This document shows, in pieces, positions 9,632 to 19,683 of a stretch of DNA of 64,000 nucleotides. Every line of letters begins with the position of its first letter. The first letter of the stretch is position 1. The position numbers were made by a program, and so were the translations under genes. The notes beneath the pieces are model-generated. The model was not told where the DNA came from and made no database searches. It saw only the letters and a list, made by a program, of their open reading frames with translations. The DNA is from GCA-002050365 sp038235165. Its GTDB lineage: Bacteria; Acidobacteriota; Blastocatellia; Pyrinomonadales; Pyrinomonadaceae. The DNA lies in NCBI GenBank assembly GCA_038235165.1, contig JBBSUG010000002.1:1-64000 (forward strand), given 5' to 3'.

Positions 9632-10172
9632 TTTCATTGGCGGCGAATCATTATACCAAAACCATTTGAGAAGTTGTGTTAGATGCAGAAGCCTGCACGA
9701 AGTAAGGGCGCACATTCACGCCCTTACTTCGTGCAGGCTTCTCCATTGCATAATCACACAATTTCAATCGGTTTTGATGTAATGATTCGCAATTAGAAAT
9801 ACGTAAACTCCCCGCAGAACAAACCGAAAACTCTTGAAATAAATCTAGAACTAGAATTATTCCGTCTGTTTTTCGCATCTTTTGGCGAATTTCGCGGGCA
9901 AAAATTCTTTGCCTTCCGCGTATGCAAAAGCCGTGTCAGAGCAGCAGGTCTGCCAAATCGCTTTGACAAAAGCCGGGTAAAAATGTGATAAATATAGATT
10001 CGCTGGAAAAAAAAATTTGAAGTTAGATAAACTTTTTTTTAAGAACTCTGTCCTCTCAAACACACAAGAACATAGGTTAATTTTGATTAATGAGCAAACC
10101 TTTTAATTTCGGGTTTCCGCATTTTTCCTAGATACTGCGACAGATAGATTTAGTTGTAAAGAGAATTGTATT
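9632..10172. other. 541-bp intergenic region
   Basis: It holds palindromic repeat A copy 2 (9683-9745) and otherwise AT-rich DNA leading to the large gene at 10173. I see no plausible gene; the short frames on the minus strand have no family features. Confidence 0.6.
9683..9745. repeat. Palindromic repeat A, copy 2
   Basis: The left arm ATGCAGAAGCCTGCACGAAG continues into TAAGGGCG; the right arm CGCCCTTACTTCGTGCAGGC continues into TTCT. It is the same family as 4003-4069 and 28722-28797, with compensating changes in both arms. Confidence 0.85.
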
Positions 10173-13100
10173 ATGTATTTTATCAACCGCCGCAAGAAAA
10201 TAAATTTTTCGTTTGTCCTTTTTATCGTTGTTTTGTTTTCGATTGTTTCGGCAACGTTCGGAACGATCAGTTCGTCGGCAAATTCGGACGGCGACCGGCA
10301 GACACAGGACATTCAATCGTCGAACAACACGCCGAACAACGACATTGCCGGTATCTCAGCCGCCACTCGGGAAGTGGATTTTTTCACGAAAATTTCTAAT
10401 TTTTTCACCAGCCGCGCAGCCGGTTCGTATTTTGACACGACGGCAAATTTTACAGTGACCAGTCTTAATGATGCGGGAGTCGGCAGTTTGCGAAAAGCGG
10501 TAGCCGATGCCAATGCCGCCGCCGGAGACGATACGATTTCCTTTGATCCGGGTTTGTCCGGTGTCATTATGCTGACCAGCGGCGAAATCGCGATAAATTC
10601 CAATATCTCGATCATCAGAACGGGAACCGGCTCGCTGTCCGTCAGCGGCACGAACGCTTCCCGCGTTTTCAATATCGCGGCGAATTCAGCCGTCACCATC
10701 AACAATCTCAAAATTATCAACGGCAGGGTCGAAGGTTCGGGCGGCGGCATTTTGAATGCCGGAACGCTGACCGTCATCAACAGCACGATCAGCGACAATA
10801 CCGCGCTTTATTCAAATGCCGCGAGCGGCGAAGTTGACGGCGGCGGCATTTTTAATTCGGGAATGCTCGATCTCAGGTCTTCGACGGTGACGGGCAACAC
10901 GGTGCAGGTAACGACTCTTGGCAAAGCAACCGGCGGCGGGCTGGCGAATACCGGCACTCTTTCCATCGCGGAAAGTTCGATAATTTCGAACAGTGCAATG
11001 GGCAAATCAGACTCGCTCGGCGGCGGCATTGGTAATTTCGGGGCGATGGGTGTTACCAATTCGACGGTCGGCGACAATACCGCCGCAGCGAATGCGCCGG
11101 GTTCAAAGTCGTTGGGCGGCGGTGTGTTCAACGGCACCCAAGGTGTATTGATGCTGAAAAATTCAACCGTCAGCTTCAACCGCGTCAGTGGTCCGACCAC
11201 GGATTGCGGCGGCATTTTCAATATGACGGGGGCATCGGTCGGGGCGAGCAACACAATTTTCAGCGACAACACCGGCACCGGCGGCACAACCGCCGCGTGC
11301 GATTTTTCAGGTATCGTTTCGTCGGACGGTTATAATTTGGTCAGCACGACGGCGGGCAGCACCGGTTGGGTTTCTTTAGATAAAACTAATCAGCCCGCCA
11401 GACTTACGCCGCTCGGAAATCACGGCGGACCGACGCAAACGTTTGGAATTCTGCCGAACAGTCCGGCGATAGATGCGGGCAGCAACGTCAATCCGCCCGC
11501 GACCGATCAGCGCGGTTCGGCAAGAATTGTCGGCACGAGAATTGACATCGGCTCGTTTGAAAACAATCCTGCCGGAACGGTTTCGGCAATTCCCAACGGA
11601 GGGGTCGGCTCACCGTATAACCAAAGTTTGGCGGTATCAACCCCTTCGACCCTGACTTTTGCGATTATCAGCGGATCGCTGCCGCCGGGATTGTCGCTTT
11701 CGCCGAGCGGAATTTTGTCGGGAACACCGACAACGGGCGGCGGCAGATATAATTTCACCGTGTCGTTCACGAATGCCTCCGGCGCGGTCAATTATCGGGA
11801 ATACACTATCTTCATCCCGTTTACGATTACCAACTTAAACGACACTGGCGCGGGCAGTCTGCGGCAGTCTATTATTGATGCCAACGCCAATCCGGGTGAT
11901 GACAACCTGACCTTTCAATCGGGTTTGACCGGAACTTTGACGGTCGGCAGCGAACTTTTAATAAATTCAAATATCAATATCATCGGAACGGGGACGATGA
12001 GTTTAATCATCAGCGGCAGCAACTCGTCCCGCATTTTCAATATTGCGGCAAATTCAATCGTAACGATCAGCAATCTTACTGTTCAGCAAGGCAAAGCGAA
12101 CAGTTCGGGCGGCGGCATTCTCAACGCCGGAACGCTCAATTTAACGAACGTCGTCGTCACCGACAATGCGGCGATATATTCGGGAACTAACAGTGGAACC
12201 GCGTCCGGGGGCGGTATTTCCAACAGCGGAACTTTAACGCTGCTCAATTCGACTGTCAAAAACAATTCCGCTCAGATAATTAATTTGGGAACGGCGAGCG
12301 GCGGCGGCATATTTAACACGGGAACAGTCACACTGACCAACTCGACTATCAGCGGCAACATCTCGTCGGGCAAACCGGGTGCCAACGGCGGCGGTATTTC
12401 CAATAACGGGACGTTCAACATCAGCAATTCGACGGTCGGTGTCAATACTGTACTGGCGAGTTCGGCGGCGAGCGGTTCTCCAGCGGCACAGGGCGGCGGC
12501 ATCTGGAACGGCGCACAGGGTTTGCTGACCGTCAGAAACACAACCGTCGGTTTTAACACCGTCAACGGGGAAACGGCGACCGGCGGCGGTATTTTCAATA
12601 CGACCGGCGGTTCCGTCACTATCGGCAATACGATTGTCAGCGACGACAGCACGATCAACGGCAACGGCACGGTCATTGCGGATGTCGCTGGAACGGTCAA
12701 CTCCGAAGGGAAAAATTTAATCAGCAATTCGACCGGCAGCACCGGCTGGATCAGCAGCGACAAACTGAATCAACCGGCACTCCTGACACCGCTCGGAAAT
12801 TATGGCGGACCGACGCAGACGTTCGGTATTTTGCCCAACAGTCAGGCATTAAATGCGGGAAACAACGCCAATGCCCCGGCGACCGATCAGCGCGGCGCAA
12901 CGCGAATTATCGGCGGGACAATTGACATCGGTTCGTTTGAAAACAACGTGACCGGCGTTTTAACGGCACTGCCGAACGGTTCGATTGGGAACGGCTACAA
13001 TCAAAATCTGGCGACGGCAGATCCGTCAAATCTGATATTTGCGCTGGCTGACGGCGCACTCCCGACGGGTTTGACACTTTCGTCAAGCGGACTCCTTTCG

Positions 13101-15524
13101 GGAACCACAACCACCGGCGGCACCTTTAACTTTACGGTTTCGGTCAAAGACGCAAACGGTTTTGTCGGCTACAAACTGTATTCCATCGTCGTCACTTGCA
13201 CTTATGCGCTCAGTCAACCGAGCCAAACAATTTCGAGCACGGGCGGTGCCGGAACAGTCCAATTAGTCGCCAATCCCGGTTGCAGCTACACGGTTTTCAC
13301 CAATAACGCCAATTTCATCACGATCACGACGAGCAGTGTCGGAAACGGCACCACGACCGTCGGTTTCAATGTCACGGCAAATTTGGGTCCGGCGCGAACC
13401 GGGTCAATTACAATCGCTAATTTGGTTTACACCATTTATCAAGATGCAGGGTGCACCTACACACTGTCGGCAAGCACGCAAAATTTCGGAACGAATGGTG
13501 GAATGGGCAGTTTTAATGTTATTACGACCACCGGATGTCCGTGGACGGCAGCCTCCCCGGATTCGTGGATCAGCGTTTCCACGCCGACCGGCAGCGGGAA
13601 CGCCCCGGTTAACTACACCGTTCAGCCGAACACCGGACCTTCGAGAACCGGGACGATTATCGCCGGTGGTTTGACATTCGTCGTCACTCAGACGACGGGC
13701 TGTTCCTATACGCTGACTCCGGGCAGCACAGGCTTCGATGCGTCCGGCGGAACCGGCAGTTTCACCGTCAATACGCAAGCGAGCTGTCCCTATGCAGCGG
13801 TCAGCAATGTTCCGTGGCTGACGATTATCTCCGGCGGCAGCGGTTCGGGCAGCGGTGCCGTAACATTCACTGCATCAGCGAATACCGGAGCCGCCCGCAC
13901 CGGCACGATTACCGTCAACGGACAAACATTTACCGTCAATCAGGCATCGGGCTGCACGTATGCGCTGTCGGCAGCCTCGACCAATTTTGGCGAAATCGGC
14001 GGCAACGGGACGGTCAACGTAATAGCCGGAACGGGCTGCAACTGGACGGCTGTCAGCAATACTGCGTGGATTACGATCACAAGCGGCGCGACCGGAAGCG
14101 GCAACGGTCCGGTAAATTTCAACGTCGCCGCCAACTCCGGCGGACCGCGCACCGGAACTTTGACCATCGCCGGACAAACTTTTACGGTCAGTCAAACGGG
14201 TTGTGAATACACATTGACACCCGGTTCGACGGGCTTTTCCGCCACCGGCGGCACCGGCAGTTTCACCGTTACCGTGACCGCCGGGTGCAGTTGGACGGCG
14301 GTTAGCAACGCTTCCTGGATCACGGGCGTAACCGGCGCGGCGACCGGCAGCGGTTCGGTCACATTCAATGTTGAAGCTAACATCGGACCGGCGCGAACCG
14401 GCACGATCACCGTCGGCAGTCAAACCTTTACGATCAATCAGGCAGGCGGCTGCACATATTCACTTTTCCCGGTCGGTGCCAGTTTCCCCGCTTCCGCCGG
14501 AACGAGCAATTTCAGTTTGAACGTCGGTGCGGGCTGTCCGTGGACTGCCGTCAGTAATGTTTCGTGGCTGACAATTACATCTCCGGGCAGCGGCACCGGC
14601 AGCGCGTCAATCGTTTTCTCCGCTCAGGCGAATAACGGACCCGCCCGCGTCGGCACGATAACCGTCGGAGGTTTGACGTTTACTGTTAATCAGGCAGCGG
14701 GCAGCGGAATTTCCCGCACGGCATATGATTTTGACGGCGACGGCAAAGCAGACATTTCCGTTTTTCGTCCGACCGGCGGTTTCTGGTATCTCTTGAATTC
14801 GACTTCCGGCTTTGCCGGGGCGCAGTTCGGTGCATCAGCCGATAAAATCGTCCCCGCCGATTACGACGGCGACGGCAAAACCGATCTCGCTGTTTATCGA
14901 AGCGGCACCTGGTATCTCCAGAGAAGCTCCGCCGGTTTCATCGGAATCGCTTTCGGCGACGGCAATGATATTCCGCAACCCGCTGATTTTGACGGCGACG
15001 GGAAAGCCGAATTAGTCGTCTGGCGACCGTCCAACGGAACGTGGTATGTGTTCAATTTAGCGACTAATCAATTTACCGCCGCACAATTCGGAGCCGGAAC
15101 GGATAAGCCGGTAGTCGGCGATTATGACGGCGACGGCAAAGCTGATTACGCCGTTTTCCGCCCGTCAAACGGCGTGTGGTATCTGCAAAGAAGTACGCTC
15201 GGTTTCACCGGACAGCAGTTCGGCGATGCGGCGGATAAACCGACACCGGCTGATTATGACGGCGACGGCAAAACCGACATTGCCGTGTTCCGCCCGTCAA
15301 ACGGCGTGTGGTATTTACAGCGTTCAACCGCTGGATTTACCTCGACGCAGTTTGGAGTTTCGACTGATTTACCGGCACCGGCGGATTACGACGGCGACGG
15401 TAAAGCGGACGTGGCGGTATTCAGAAGCGGAACGTGGTTTTTGCAGCGTTCGACCGCCGGATTTACGGGCGTCGCGTTTGGCGCGGCGACGGACAAACCG
15501 GCTCCGAATGCTTACATTCCTTAA
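10173..15524 (+). CDS. Giant surface protein: two beta-helix/Ig modules, six BACON repeats, FG-GAP propeller
   Basis: 1783 residues. A signal or anchor segment at about 8-33 matches the paralogue at 4273. The body is an internal duplication. Module 1 (about 90-545) and module 2 (about 548-1007) each begin with TSLNDAGVGSLR / TNLNDTGAGSLR. Each then has a GGGI-rich beta-helix and a choice-of-anchor Q stretch (NSPAIDAG / NSQALNAG, DQRG, DIGSFENN), and ends in a putative-Ig (He_PIG) domain with LPPGLSLSPSGILSG / LPTGLTLSSSGLLSG. Six BACON repeats follow (about 1008-1510), then six FG-GAP repeats (about 1515-1783, tail NAYIP). It is probably a long extracellular stalk with a calcium-binding head. 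The ATG at 10173 is preceded only by a weak AGAGAA. Confidence 0.9.
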   Translation: MYFINRRKKINFSFVLFIVVLFSIVSATFGTISSSANSDGDRQTQDIQSSNNTPNNDIAGISAATREVDFFTKISNFFTSRAAGSYFDTTANFTVTSLNDAGVGSLRKAVADANAAAGDDTISFDPGLSGVIMLTSGEIAINSNISIIRTGTGSLSVSGTNASRVFNIAANSAVTINNLKIINGRVEGSGGGILNAGTLTVINSTISDNTALYSNAASGEVDGGGIFNSGMLDLRSSTVTGNTVQVTTLGKATGGGLANTGTLSIAESSIISNSAMGKSDSLGGGIGNFGAMGVTNSTVGDNTAAANAPGSKSLGGGVFNGTQGVLMLKNSTVSFNRVSGPTTDCGGIFNMTGASVGASNTIFSDNTGTGGTTAACDFSGIVSSDGYNLVSTTAGSTGWVSLDKTNQPARLTPLGNHGGPTQTFGILPNSPAIDAGSNVNPPATDQRGSARIVGTRIDIGSFENNPAGTVSAIPNGGVGSPYNQSLAVSTPSTLTFAIISGSLPPGLSLSPSGILSGTPTTGGGRYNFTVSFTNASGAVNYREYTIFIPFTITNLNDTGAGSLRQSIIDANANPGDDNLTFQSGLTGTLTVGSELLINSNINIIGTGTMSLIISGSNSSRIFNIAANSIVTISNLTVQQGKANSSGGGILNAGTLNLTNVVVTDNAAIYSGTNSGTASGGGISNSGTLTLLNSTVKNNSAQIINLGTASGGGIFNTGTVTLTNSTISGNISSGKPGANGGGISNNGTFNISNSTVGVNTVLASSAASGSPAAQGGGIWNGAQGLLTVRNTTVGFNTVNGETATGGGIFNTTGGSVTIGNTIVSDDSTINGNGTVIADVAGTVNSEGKNLISNSTGSTGWISSDKLNQPALLTPLGNYGGPTQTFGILPNSQALNAGNNANAPATDQRGATRIIGGTIDIGSFENNVTGVLTALPNGSIGNGYNQNLATADPSNLIFALADGALPTGLTLSSSGLLSGTTTTGGTFNFTVSVKDANGFVGYKLYSIVVTCTYALSQPSQTISSTGGAGTVQLVANPGCSYTVFTNNANFITITTSSVGNGTTTVGFNVTANLGPARTGSITIANLVYTIYQDAGCTYTLSASTQNFGTNGGMGSFNVITTTGCPWTAASPDSWISVSTPTGSGNAPVNYTVQPNTGPSRTGTIIAGGLTFVVTQTTGCSYTLTPGSTGFDASGGTGSFTVNTQASCPYAAVSNVPWLTIISGGSGSGSGAVTFTASANTGAARTGTITVNGQTFTVNQASGCTYALSAASTNFGEIGGNGTVNVIAGTGCNWTAVSNTAWITITSGATGSGNGPVNFNVAANSGGPRTGTLTIAGQTFTVSQTGCEYTLTPGSTGFSATGGTGSFTVTVTAGCSWTAVSNASWITGVTGAATGSGSVTFNVEANIGPARTGTITVGSQTFTINQAGGCTYSLFPVGASFPASAGTSNFSLNVGAGCPWTAVSNVSWLTITSPGSGTGSASIVFSAQANNGPARVGTITVGGLTFTVNQAAGSGISRTAYDFDGDGKADISVFRPTGGFWYLLNSTSGFAGAQFGASADKIVPADYDGDGKTDLAVYRSGTWYLQRSSAGFIGIAFGDGNDIPQPADFDGDGKAELVVWRPSNGTWYVFNLATNQFTAAQFGAGTDKPVVGDYDGDGKADYAVFRPSNGVWYLQRSTLGFTGQQFGDAADKPTPADYDGDGKTDIAVFRPSNGVWYLQRSTAGFTSTQFGVSTDLPAPADYDGDGKADVAVFRSGTWFLQRSTAGFTGVAFGAATDKPAPNAYIP

Positions 15525-15551
15525 AATGTAATCAGTCACCGATTAGTATGT

Positions 15552-15609
15552 GCCGCCGTGTAATGTAAATTTGTTGTAAAAAAATTCACATTACATGGCG
15601 GCTTTTTTT
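15552..15609 (+). terminator. Intrinsic terminator
   Basis: GCCGCCGTGTAATGTAAATTT pairs with AAATTCACATTACATGGCGGC (two mismatches), followed by seven T, 28 bp after the giant gene. Confidence 0.9.
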
Positions 15610-15733
15610 CGTTTTTGATTAATTGCTTACTAATTTTTGCGGACTGCTGATATAATCCGGTTAATCGAAAATTTTTGGTGTGTTGAAGAAAACTTTGCGC
15701 GGAGTATGAACGGGGGAATCGCGCTGTAAAATT

Positions 15734-16510
15734 ATGAGTAAAATTTTGTTGTTTGCGCTCGGTGCAGTTTTGGGCTTAATCATCGGCGGCGTTTTGGTTT
15801 TGTACTTTTTCGGCGGCGCACCGCGGGCGGCGGCGGTTCCGGGAAAATTGATTCAGCCGCCGGACGCTGCCGGTTCTCCGAACGGGACGGCGATAGTCGT
15901 GCTGAACCAGCAATTTTTCGACACCCTTTTGAACACCATTTTCCGCGATATGAATGCGCCTGCTTTTCCGCTGAATTTGACCGGGCGAAACACTTATCGA
16001 ACCGGCGCATCATTTGAAAAAGCCGCGTTTCAGCAAAACGGCTGCGACGGCAGCATTACACTTTTGCCGGAAGGCAGCGGTGTTACAACGAACGTCAAAC
16101 TGGAAAACGGTAAAATCACCGCGCCGCTGGCTTTTCGGGGCAGCACTTCGATTTTTGGAAACTGCGTTGATTTTACCGGCTGGGCGCAGGCAAATTTCAA
16201 TTTACGTTATGACGAATCGCAGCAAACCGTTTTCGGACAAATTGACGTGCAGACCATCAATCTCGACGGGATCACACCACTTTTGAGCGGTGTCATAACC
16301 CCGGTGGTGCAGACGACGCTCAACAACCGCGTCAACCCGGTGACAATTCTGCGCGGTCAGCAAATTGCTTTGAACCTGCCGATTTCCGCTACCAACGGCA
16401 CACTCAATGCGAAAGTCAAAGATATTCGCGCCGATGTGAAGGAAAACGCGCTGAGTTTTTATGTAACTTATGATTTCGCAGGAACGAAAACGATGCCTCC
16501 GGTGCAGTAA
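15734..16510 (+). CDS. Membrane-anchored protein of unknown function
   Basis: 258 residues. Residues 4-27 are one strong hydrophobic segment with Gly-rich packing, so an N-terminal membrane anchor or uncleaved signal is likely. The rest is predicted to be soluble and outside the cytoplasm: NGTAIVVLNQQFFDTLL, two Cys residues about 45 apart, then alternating hydrophobic strands (NLDGITPLLSGVITPVV, LRGQQIALNLPI, LNAKVKDIRADVKENAL). The pattern of an N-terminal helix and long strands recalls lipid-binding tubular folds such as LmeA/DUF2993 or YceB/DUF1439, but I cannot assign it. It is monocistronic, after a strong terminator. Confidence 0.75.
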   Translation: MSKILLFALGAVLGLIIGGVLVLYFFGGAPRAAAVPGKLIQPPDAAGSPNGTAIVVLNQQFFDTLLNTIFRDMNAPAFPLNLTGRNTYRTGASFEKAAFQQNGCDGSITLLPEGSGVTTNVKLENGKITAPLAFRGSTSIFGNCVDFTGWAQANFNLRYDESQQTVFGQIDVQTINLDGITPLLSGVITPVVQTTLNNRVNPVTILRGQQIALNLPISATNGTLNAKVKDIRADVKENALSFYVTYDFAGTKTMPPVQ

Positions 16511-16677
16511 TTTTGGGCAGTGGTTTGTTGTGTGGAGCAGCTGCAGTTCTCAAGGTCGGAAAAGCAAATTCGATAAACTCGGAAGTATTAATATATCGCC
16601 GCGTTTAGTTCCTTCCGCATATCATCCGAAATTTGTTTCCGACCGCATCGCGGATAAAACATAAAAAAAATTTCTTT

Positions 16678-17220
16678 TTATTCTTCTTTCTTCAACAATT
16701 TCGTCGTTTGTTCGGTCACACTCGGCGGGCGCACCATTTCGCCCGTGTTCGCCGCTTTCCACGAATTTGCCGGAGCGACATAGCTTTGCGCGGATTGTGT
16801 TTGCTGCGGCGGCAGCGCGGTTTGATTGGTTCCGTGAATATTTTTGGCGGCTGAATTTGCTCCCCCGAGATGGGGAATATCAAATTTTTCCGGCTCTTTC
16901 TTGAGAAGGAGCAGCGAAGCGATGCACATCACTATTGACCCCATCGTGCCGATAATCGCAAACACTCCGGCGAGATTGTCGAGATGGGCGGCACCGGACA
17001 GAGGTGTTAAAATCAGCACGAAAATCAGAAACCAGAAAAGCGAGAAAATCAGCCCGTTGCGCCGCGAAAAAAGATGATTGCTTTTGTAAAGTTCGGCAAG
17101 CTGCGGCAGAAAACCGCCGTGCGCGAGGATTTCCGAAACCAAGCCGAGCGGGAAACCGCAACGCGAACAAAACTTTATTTCCTGCGTAATCTGCTGTTGA
17201 CCGCAATTTGGACAGAACAT
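16678..17220 (-). CDS. Zinc-ribbon membrane protein
   Basis: 180 residues. The N-terminus has a CxxC...CxxC zinc ribbon (CPNCG, CSRCG). Two hydrophobic segments follow at about 57-75 and 85-105, then a Gln/Ala/Pro-rich linker. The last residues, PPSVTEQTTKLLKKEE, closely match the end of a second zinc-ribbon membrane protein at 41763-42296. The ribbon is probably cytoplasmic. The conserved tail suggests a docking or regulatory peptide. No function can be assigned. Confidence 0.8.
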   Translation of the reverse strand: MFCPNCGQQQITQEIKFCSRCGFPLGLVSEILAHGGFLPQLAELYKSNHLFSRRNGLIFSLFWFLIFVLILTPLSGAAHLDNLAGVFAIIGTMGSIVMCIASLLLLKKEPEKFDIPHLGGANSAAKNIHGTNQTALPPQQTQSAQSYVAPANSWKAANTGEMVRPPSVTEQTTKLLKKEE

Positions 17221-17307
17221 TTATTTTCTCCAATTCTAAAACTGTTTTTCAGACTTGTACTTTAACGCATTTTGCCACGAGTTTGTTCAAATTCAAAATA
17301 GTTAAAA

Positions 17308-17784
17308 TTACACCGCCGGAAGTTTTTCGTCGGAGAACATTTGGAAGGCGGCAAAGGCGCGACCTTGAAAATGTTCGGCGCGGGCGAGGGTTTCGAGCAG
17401 GATTTCAAAAATTGATTTCATCATCTCCGGCGCGGGCAGTTCTTTTTTCAAGTCTTCATCCGATGTAAAAAAAGCAAAACCACGCTGCCGCGCCGCTTCG
17501 GCTTCAGCGAGATATTCTGTAATCTTAGCGGTCGTCGAAAGTTCTTCCGGCAGCGTCCATTCAAACGGGTCGTCCCACAACCGGACGGTGATGCCGCCGA
17601 ACGCCTGTTCGACCGCCGCCGCGCTTCGCAAAATGTATTCACCGCACGAAAATTGCACGAAATCGTATTTCATCGGACGCGGTTTCCAAAAAAGTTTGTC
17701 GTGCGGAATCAATTCGACAAATTCGCACGAACGATTGTGGAGTTCGAGAAATTGATCACTGAATTGGTTAATTAGATATTTCAT
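17308..17784 (-). CDS. DinB-like four-helix protein
   Basis: 158 residues with four amphipathic helices. It has a DinB-like start (LHNRSCEFVELIPHDKLFWKPRP) and a late H-x-x-G element (ARAEHFQGRAF) as in the DinB/YfiT fold. The usual first metal-binding histidine of the fold is not evident, so metal-dependent activity is uncertain. The gene runs divergently from nothing and lies 51 bp upstream of (transcriptionally after) the acyltransferase gene, so the two may be co-transcribed. The assignment rests on overall pattern and length, which are typical. Confidence 0.5.
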   Translation of the reverse strand: MKYLINQFSDQFLELHNRSCEFVELIPHDKLFWKPRPMKYDFVQFSCGEYILRSAAAVEQAFGGITVRLWDDPFEWTLPEELSTTAKITEYLAEAEAARQRGFAFFTSDEDLKKELPAPEMMKSIFEILLETLARAEHFQGRAFAAFQMFSDEKLPAV

Positions 17785-17835
17785 TGATAGTAGTTCGTGG
17801 TTCCTTTAGAGGCGATTTTTTTTCACCAATACCGG

Positions 17836-18723
17836 TTAATTTTTCGCAAATGTTTTTCTGTCTTCTTCCGCCAGTTCGCCGATTTTGCTCATTAGGAAAT
17901 CGGCAATCTCTTTATGGGTGCGAAGCCGGTCGCCTTTTTCGTAAAATTTCGTCAAATCAACCGGCTCGCCGAACCAGATTCGCACTTTTTCGCCGCCCGT
18001 CCAATTTCCCATTACTTGTTTCGGCAAATCGTTACCCAAACCGGCGATAAAAACCGGGACGACTTGCGGCTGCGCTTTTCTGACGACCGCGCCGACTCCG
18101 GGCTGCGCCGGACAAAAACTGTACGGATCGTCACTCAGATTGCGTTTACCTTCCGGGTGAAAACCGATGACGTGAGCGCGACCTTCCGATGAAATTTGAA
18201 TCAGACGGCGCAGCGAATATTTGTCAAATTCGCGCTTTTCCATCTCGCCTTCTTCGCGGAAAAACGGCGGATACATCGAAAACCAGCCCATCACGAAATT
18301 GACGAACCAGCCGACCGGCGAAGTGTAGAAAAATTTGGCGCGAACGGGGAAAAACAATTTCATCGGGCGTTTTGTGCGGCGGAACAGAACGCTTGCCACC
18401 GTGTACATATCGAAAAATGAACGATGGTTGGCGACGAGCAGCAGCGGTTTGTCAACCGAAGTTTTCTCGACGTTTTCCAACCCGAAAACATTCATCAGAT
18501 TGTAAGTCGCCAGGTAAATCCAGAGCGAACCGATGTGCTGCTGGCAAAACGTCCAGAATGTTTTCCACGCGCCGCGATTCATCCGGTGCGTCAACTTGAA
18601 ACCGATTTTCTCGGTCGCACTCAAAACCGCGAGTTCCCCGTTCGTCGGGACGAGCGCGGATTCTCTTTGTATTTCAAGCGATTGCGGCTCGCCCGTTTGT
18701 AATTTTTTATTATCGTTCATCAT
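17836..18723 (-). CDS. 1-acyl-glycerol-3-phosphate acyltransferase-like protein (PlsC family)
   Basis: 295 residues from the first true ATG (18723; a second ATG follows at once at 18720, and the codon before is TTG). PlsC motifs are in order: VANHRSFFD (NHx4D, catalytic His), a middle basic motif, FHPEGKRN (the EGxR block that binds acyl-acceptor phosphate), and VPVFIAGLGNDLP. It would transfer an acyl chain from acyl-CoA or acyl-ACP to a lysophospholipid or related acceptor at the inner membrane. A Gln/Glu-rich leader of about 45 residues precedes the domain. Confidence 0.85.
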   Translation of the reverse strand: MMNDNKKLQTGEPQSLEIQRESALVPTNGELAVLSATEKIGFKLTHRMNRGAWKTFWTFCQQHIGSLWIYLATYNLMNVFGLENVEKTSVDKPLLLVANHRSFFDMYTVASVLFRRTKRPMKLFFPVRAKFFYTSPVGWFVNFVMGWFSMYPPFFREEGEMEKREFDKYSLRRLIQISSEGRAHVIGFHPEGKRNLSDDPYSFCPAQPGVGAVVRKAQPQVVPVFIAGLGNDLPKQVMGNWTGGEKVRIWFGEPVDLTKFYEKGDRLRTHKEIADFLMSKIGELAEEDRKTFAKN

Positions 18724-18774
18724 CAAACGAAAGAAACCTGAAATCTGGGATTTGTAATCTGGAATTTGGAATTA

Positions 18775-19554
18775 TCATAAGGTTTCGTCCATTTCCTTTT
18801 CGAGTTCCCGCCTGATTTCGTCTTCCATTTTCGCCGATTCGAGTGCCATCGGCAATTGTTCCGTTCGCATCGAGAGTTTTTTCAGCGCAAGTTCCGTGTC
18901 GGCGAAATTGCCGCCGCGCCGCGAAGCCGCTTCAATCATCTGCACGCGGGTTTCGGCTTCAACGCGCATTTCTTCGGCTTCGGTTTTTATTTTATCGAGT
19001 TTTTCGAAATCGTATTTTAGTTCTTCCTGTAAGTTTTTAGAATTTTCCGACTTCAGGTATTTGAGTTTGTTCTGCCGTCTTTTGACGAGCAGAAGTTCGG
19101 TTTTGGTCGCTTTCAAAATTCGCGTCGCCGTCAGCCGCGCCGCCAGGGTGTCGCGGAAAGCATCGGCTAAAAGTAAATCCTTCGCTTCGATTTCCTTGAG
19201 CGATTTTCTTTCGGCGGTCGTCAGTTCGTGTTGAAACCAAACCACTTCGTTCGCCTTAATGCCGTCAACCGCAATTCGTTCACGAACTTTTGCCAGCCAG
19301 TTGGCGCGATAATATAAAATTCCGCCCGTGACGATTAAGCCTAAAACGAAGCCGGCGATCAGCACGATCAAACTGGAAAAAAAGAAAGCCGCAGCGAGCG
19401 GCGGCGACGTGCCGAGCAGAAAACCGGCAACGAATAAAATCAGTGACGGCACAACCGACAGCGCGACGGGTGCCGTCCACGCGCCGTATTTTAACGCCTT
19501 TTCCTTCGCCAAATCCTTGCGCGTCACTTCATATCTCGGTTCTAAATCGTTCAT
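18775..19554 (-). CDS. Membrane protein with coiled coil, unknown function
   Basis: 259 residues. Two adjacent hydrophobic segments (about 27-50 and 55-80) form a hairpin. A long charged helical part follows (about 90-259) with heptad-like Leu/Lys/Glu content (ELKYDFEKLDKIKTEAEEM), so a cytoplasmic coiled coil is likely. I recognise no family. It lies 51 bp before the acyltransferase gene in the same direction, so it may share its transcript. Confidence 0.75.
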   Translation of the reverse strand: MNDLEPRYEVTRKDLAKEKALKYGAWTAPVALSVVPSLILFVAGFLLGTSPPLAAAFFFSSLIVLIAGFVLGLIVTGGILYYRANWLAKVRERIAVDGIKANEVVWFQHELTTAERKSLKEIEAKDLLLADAFRDTLAARLTATRILKATKTELLLVKRRQNKLKYLKSENSKNLQEELKYDFEKLDKIKTEAEEMRVEAETRVQMIEAASRRGGNFADTELALKKLSMRTEQLPMALESAKMEDEIRRELEKEMDETL

Positions 19555-19683
19555 CTTTACGGATTTACTCTACAAACTCTGTAAACTTTATTCAAACTTA
19601 ACGCATCATAAATTTCAGTCCTGACGCAAAAATGTAATATTATCGGAATTAGTAATTTTAACGCAAATTCCGAAAAGGTGTGT

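Noticed and set aside
9857..10063. 68-codon minus-strand frame
   Set aside because: No ribosome-binding site, motif or signal; it covers the AT-rich leader of the gene at 10173.
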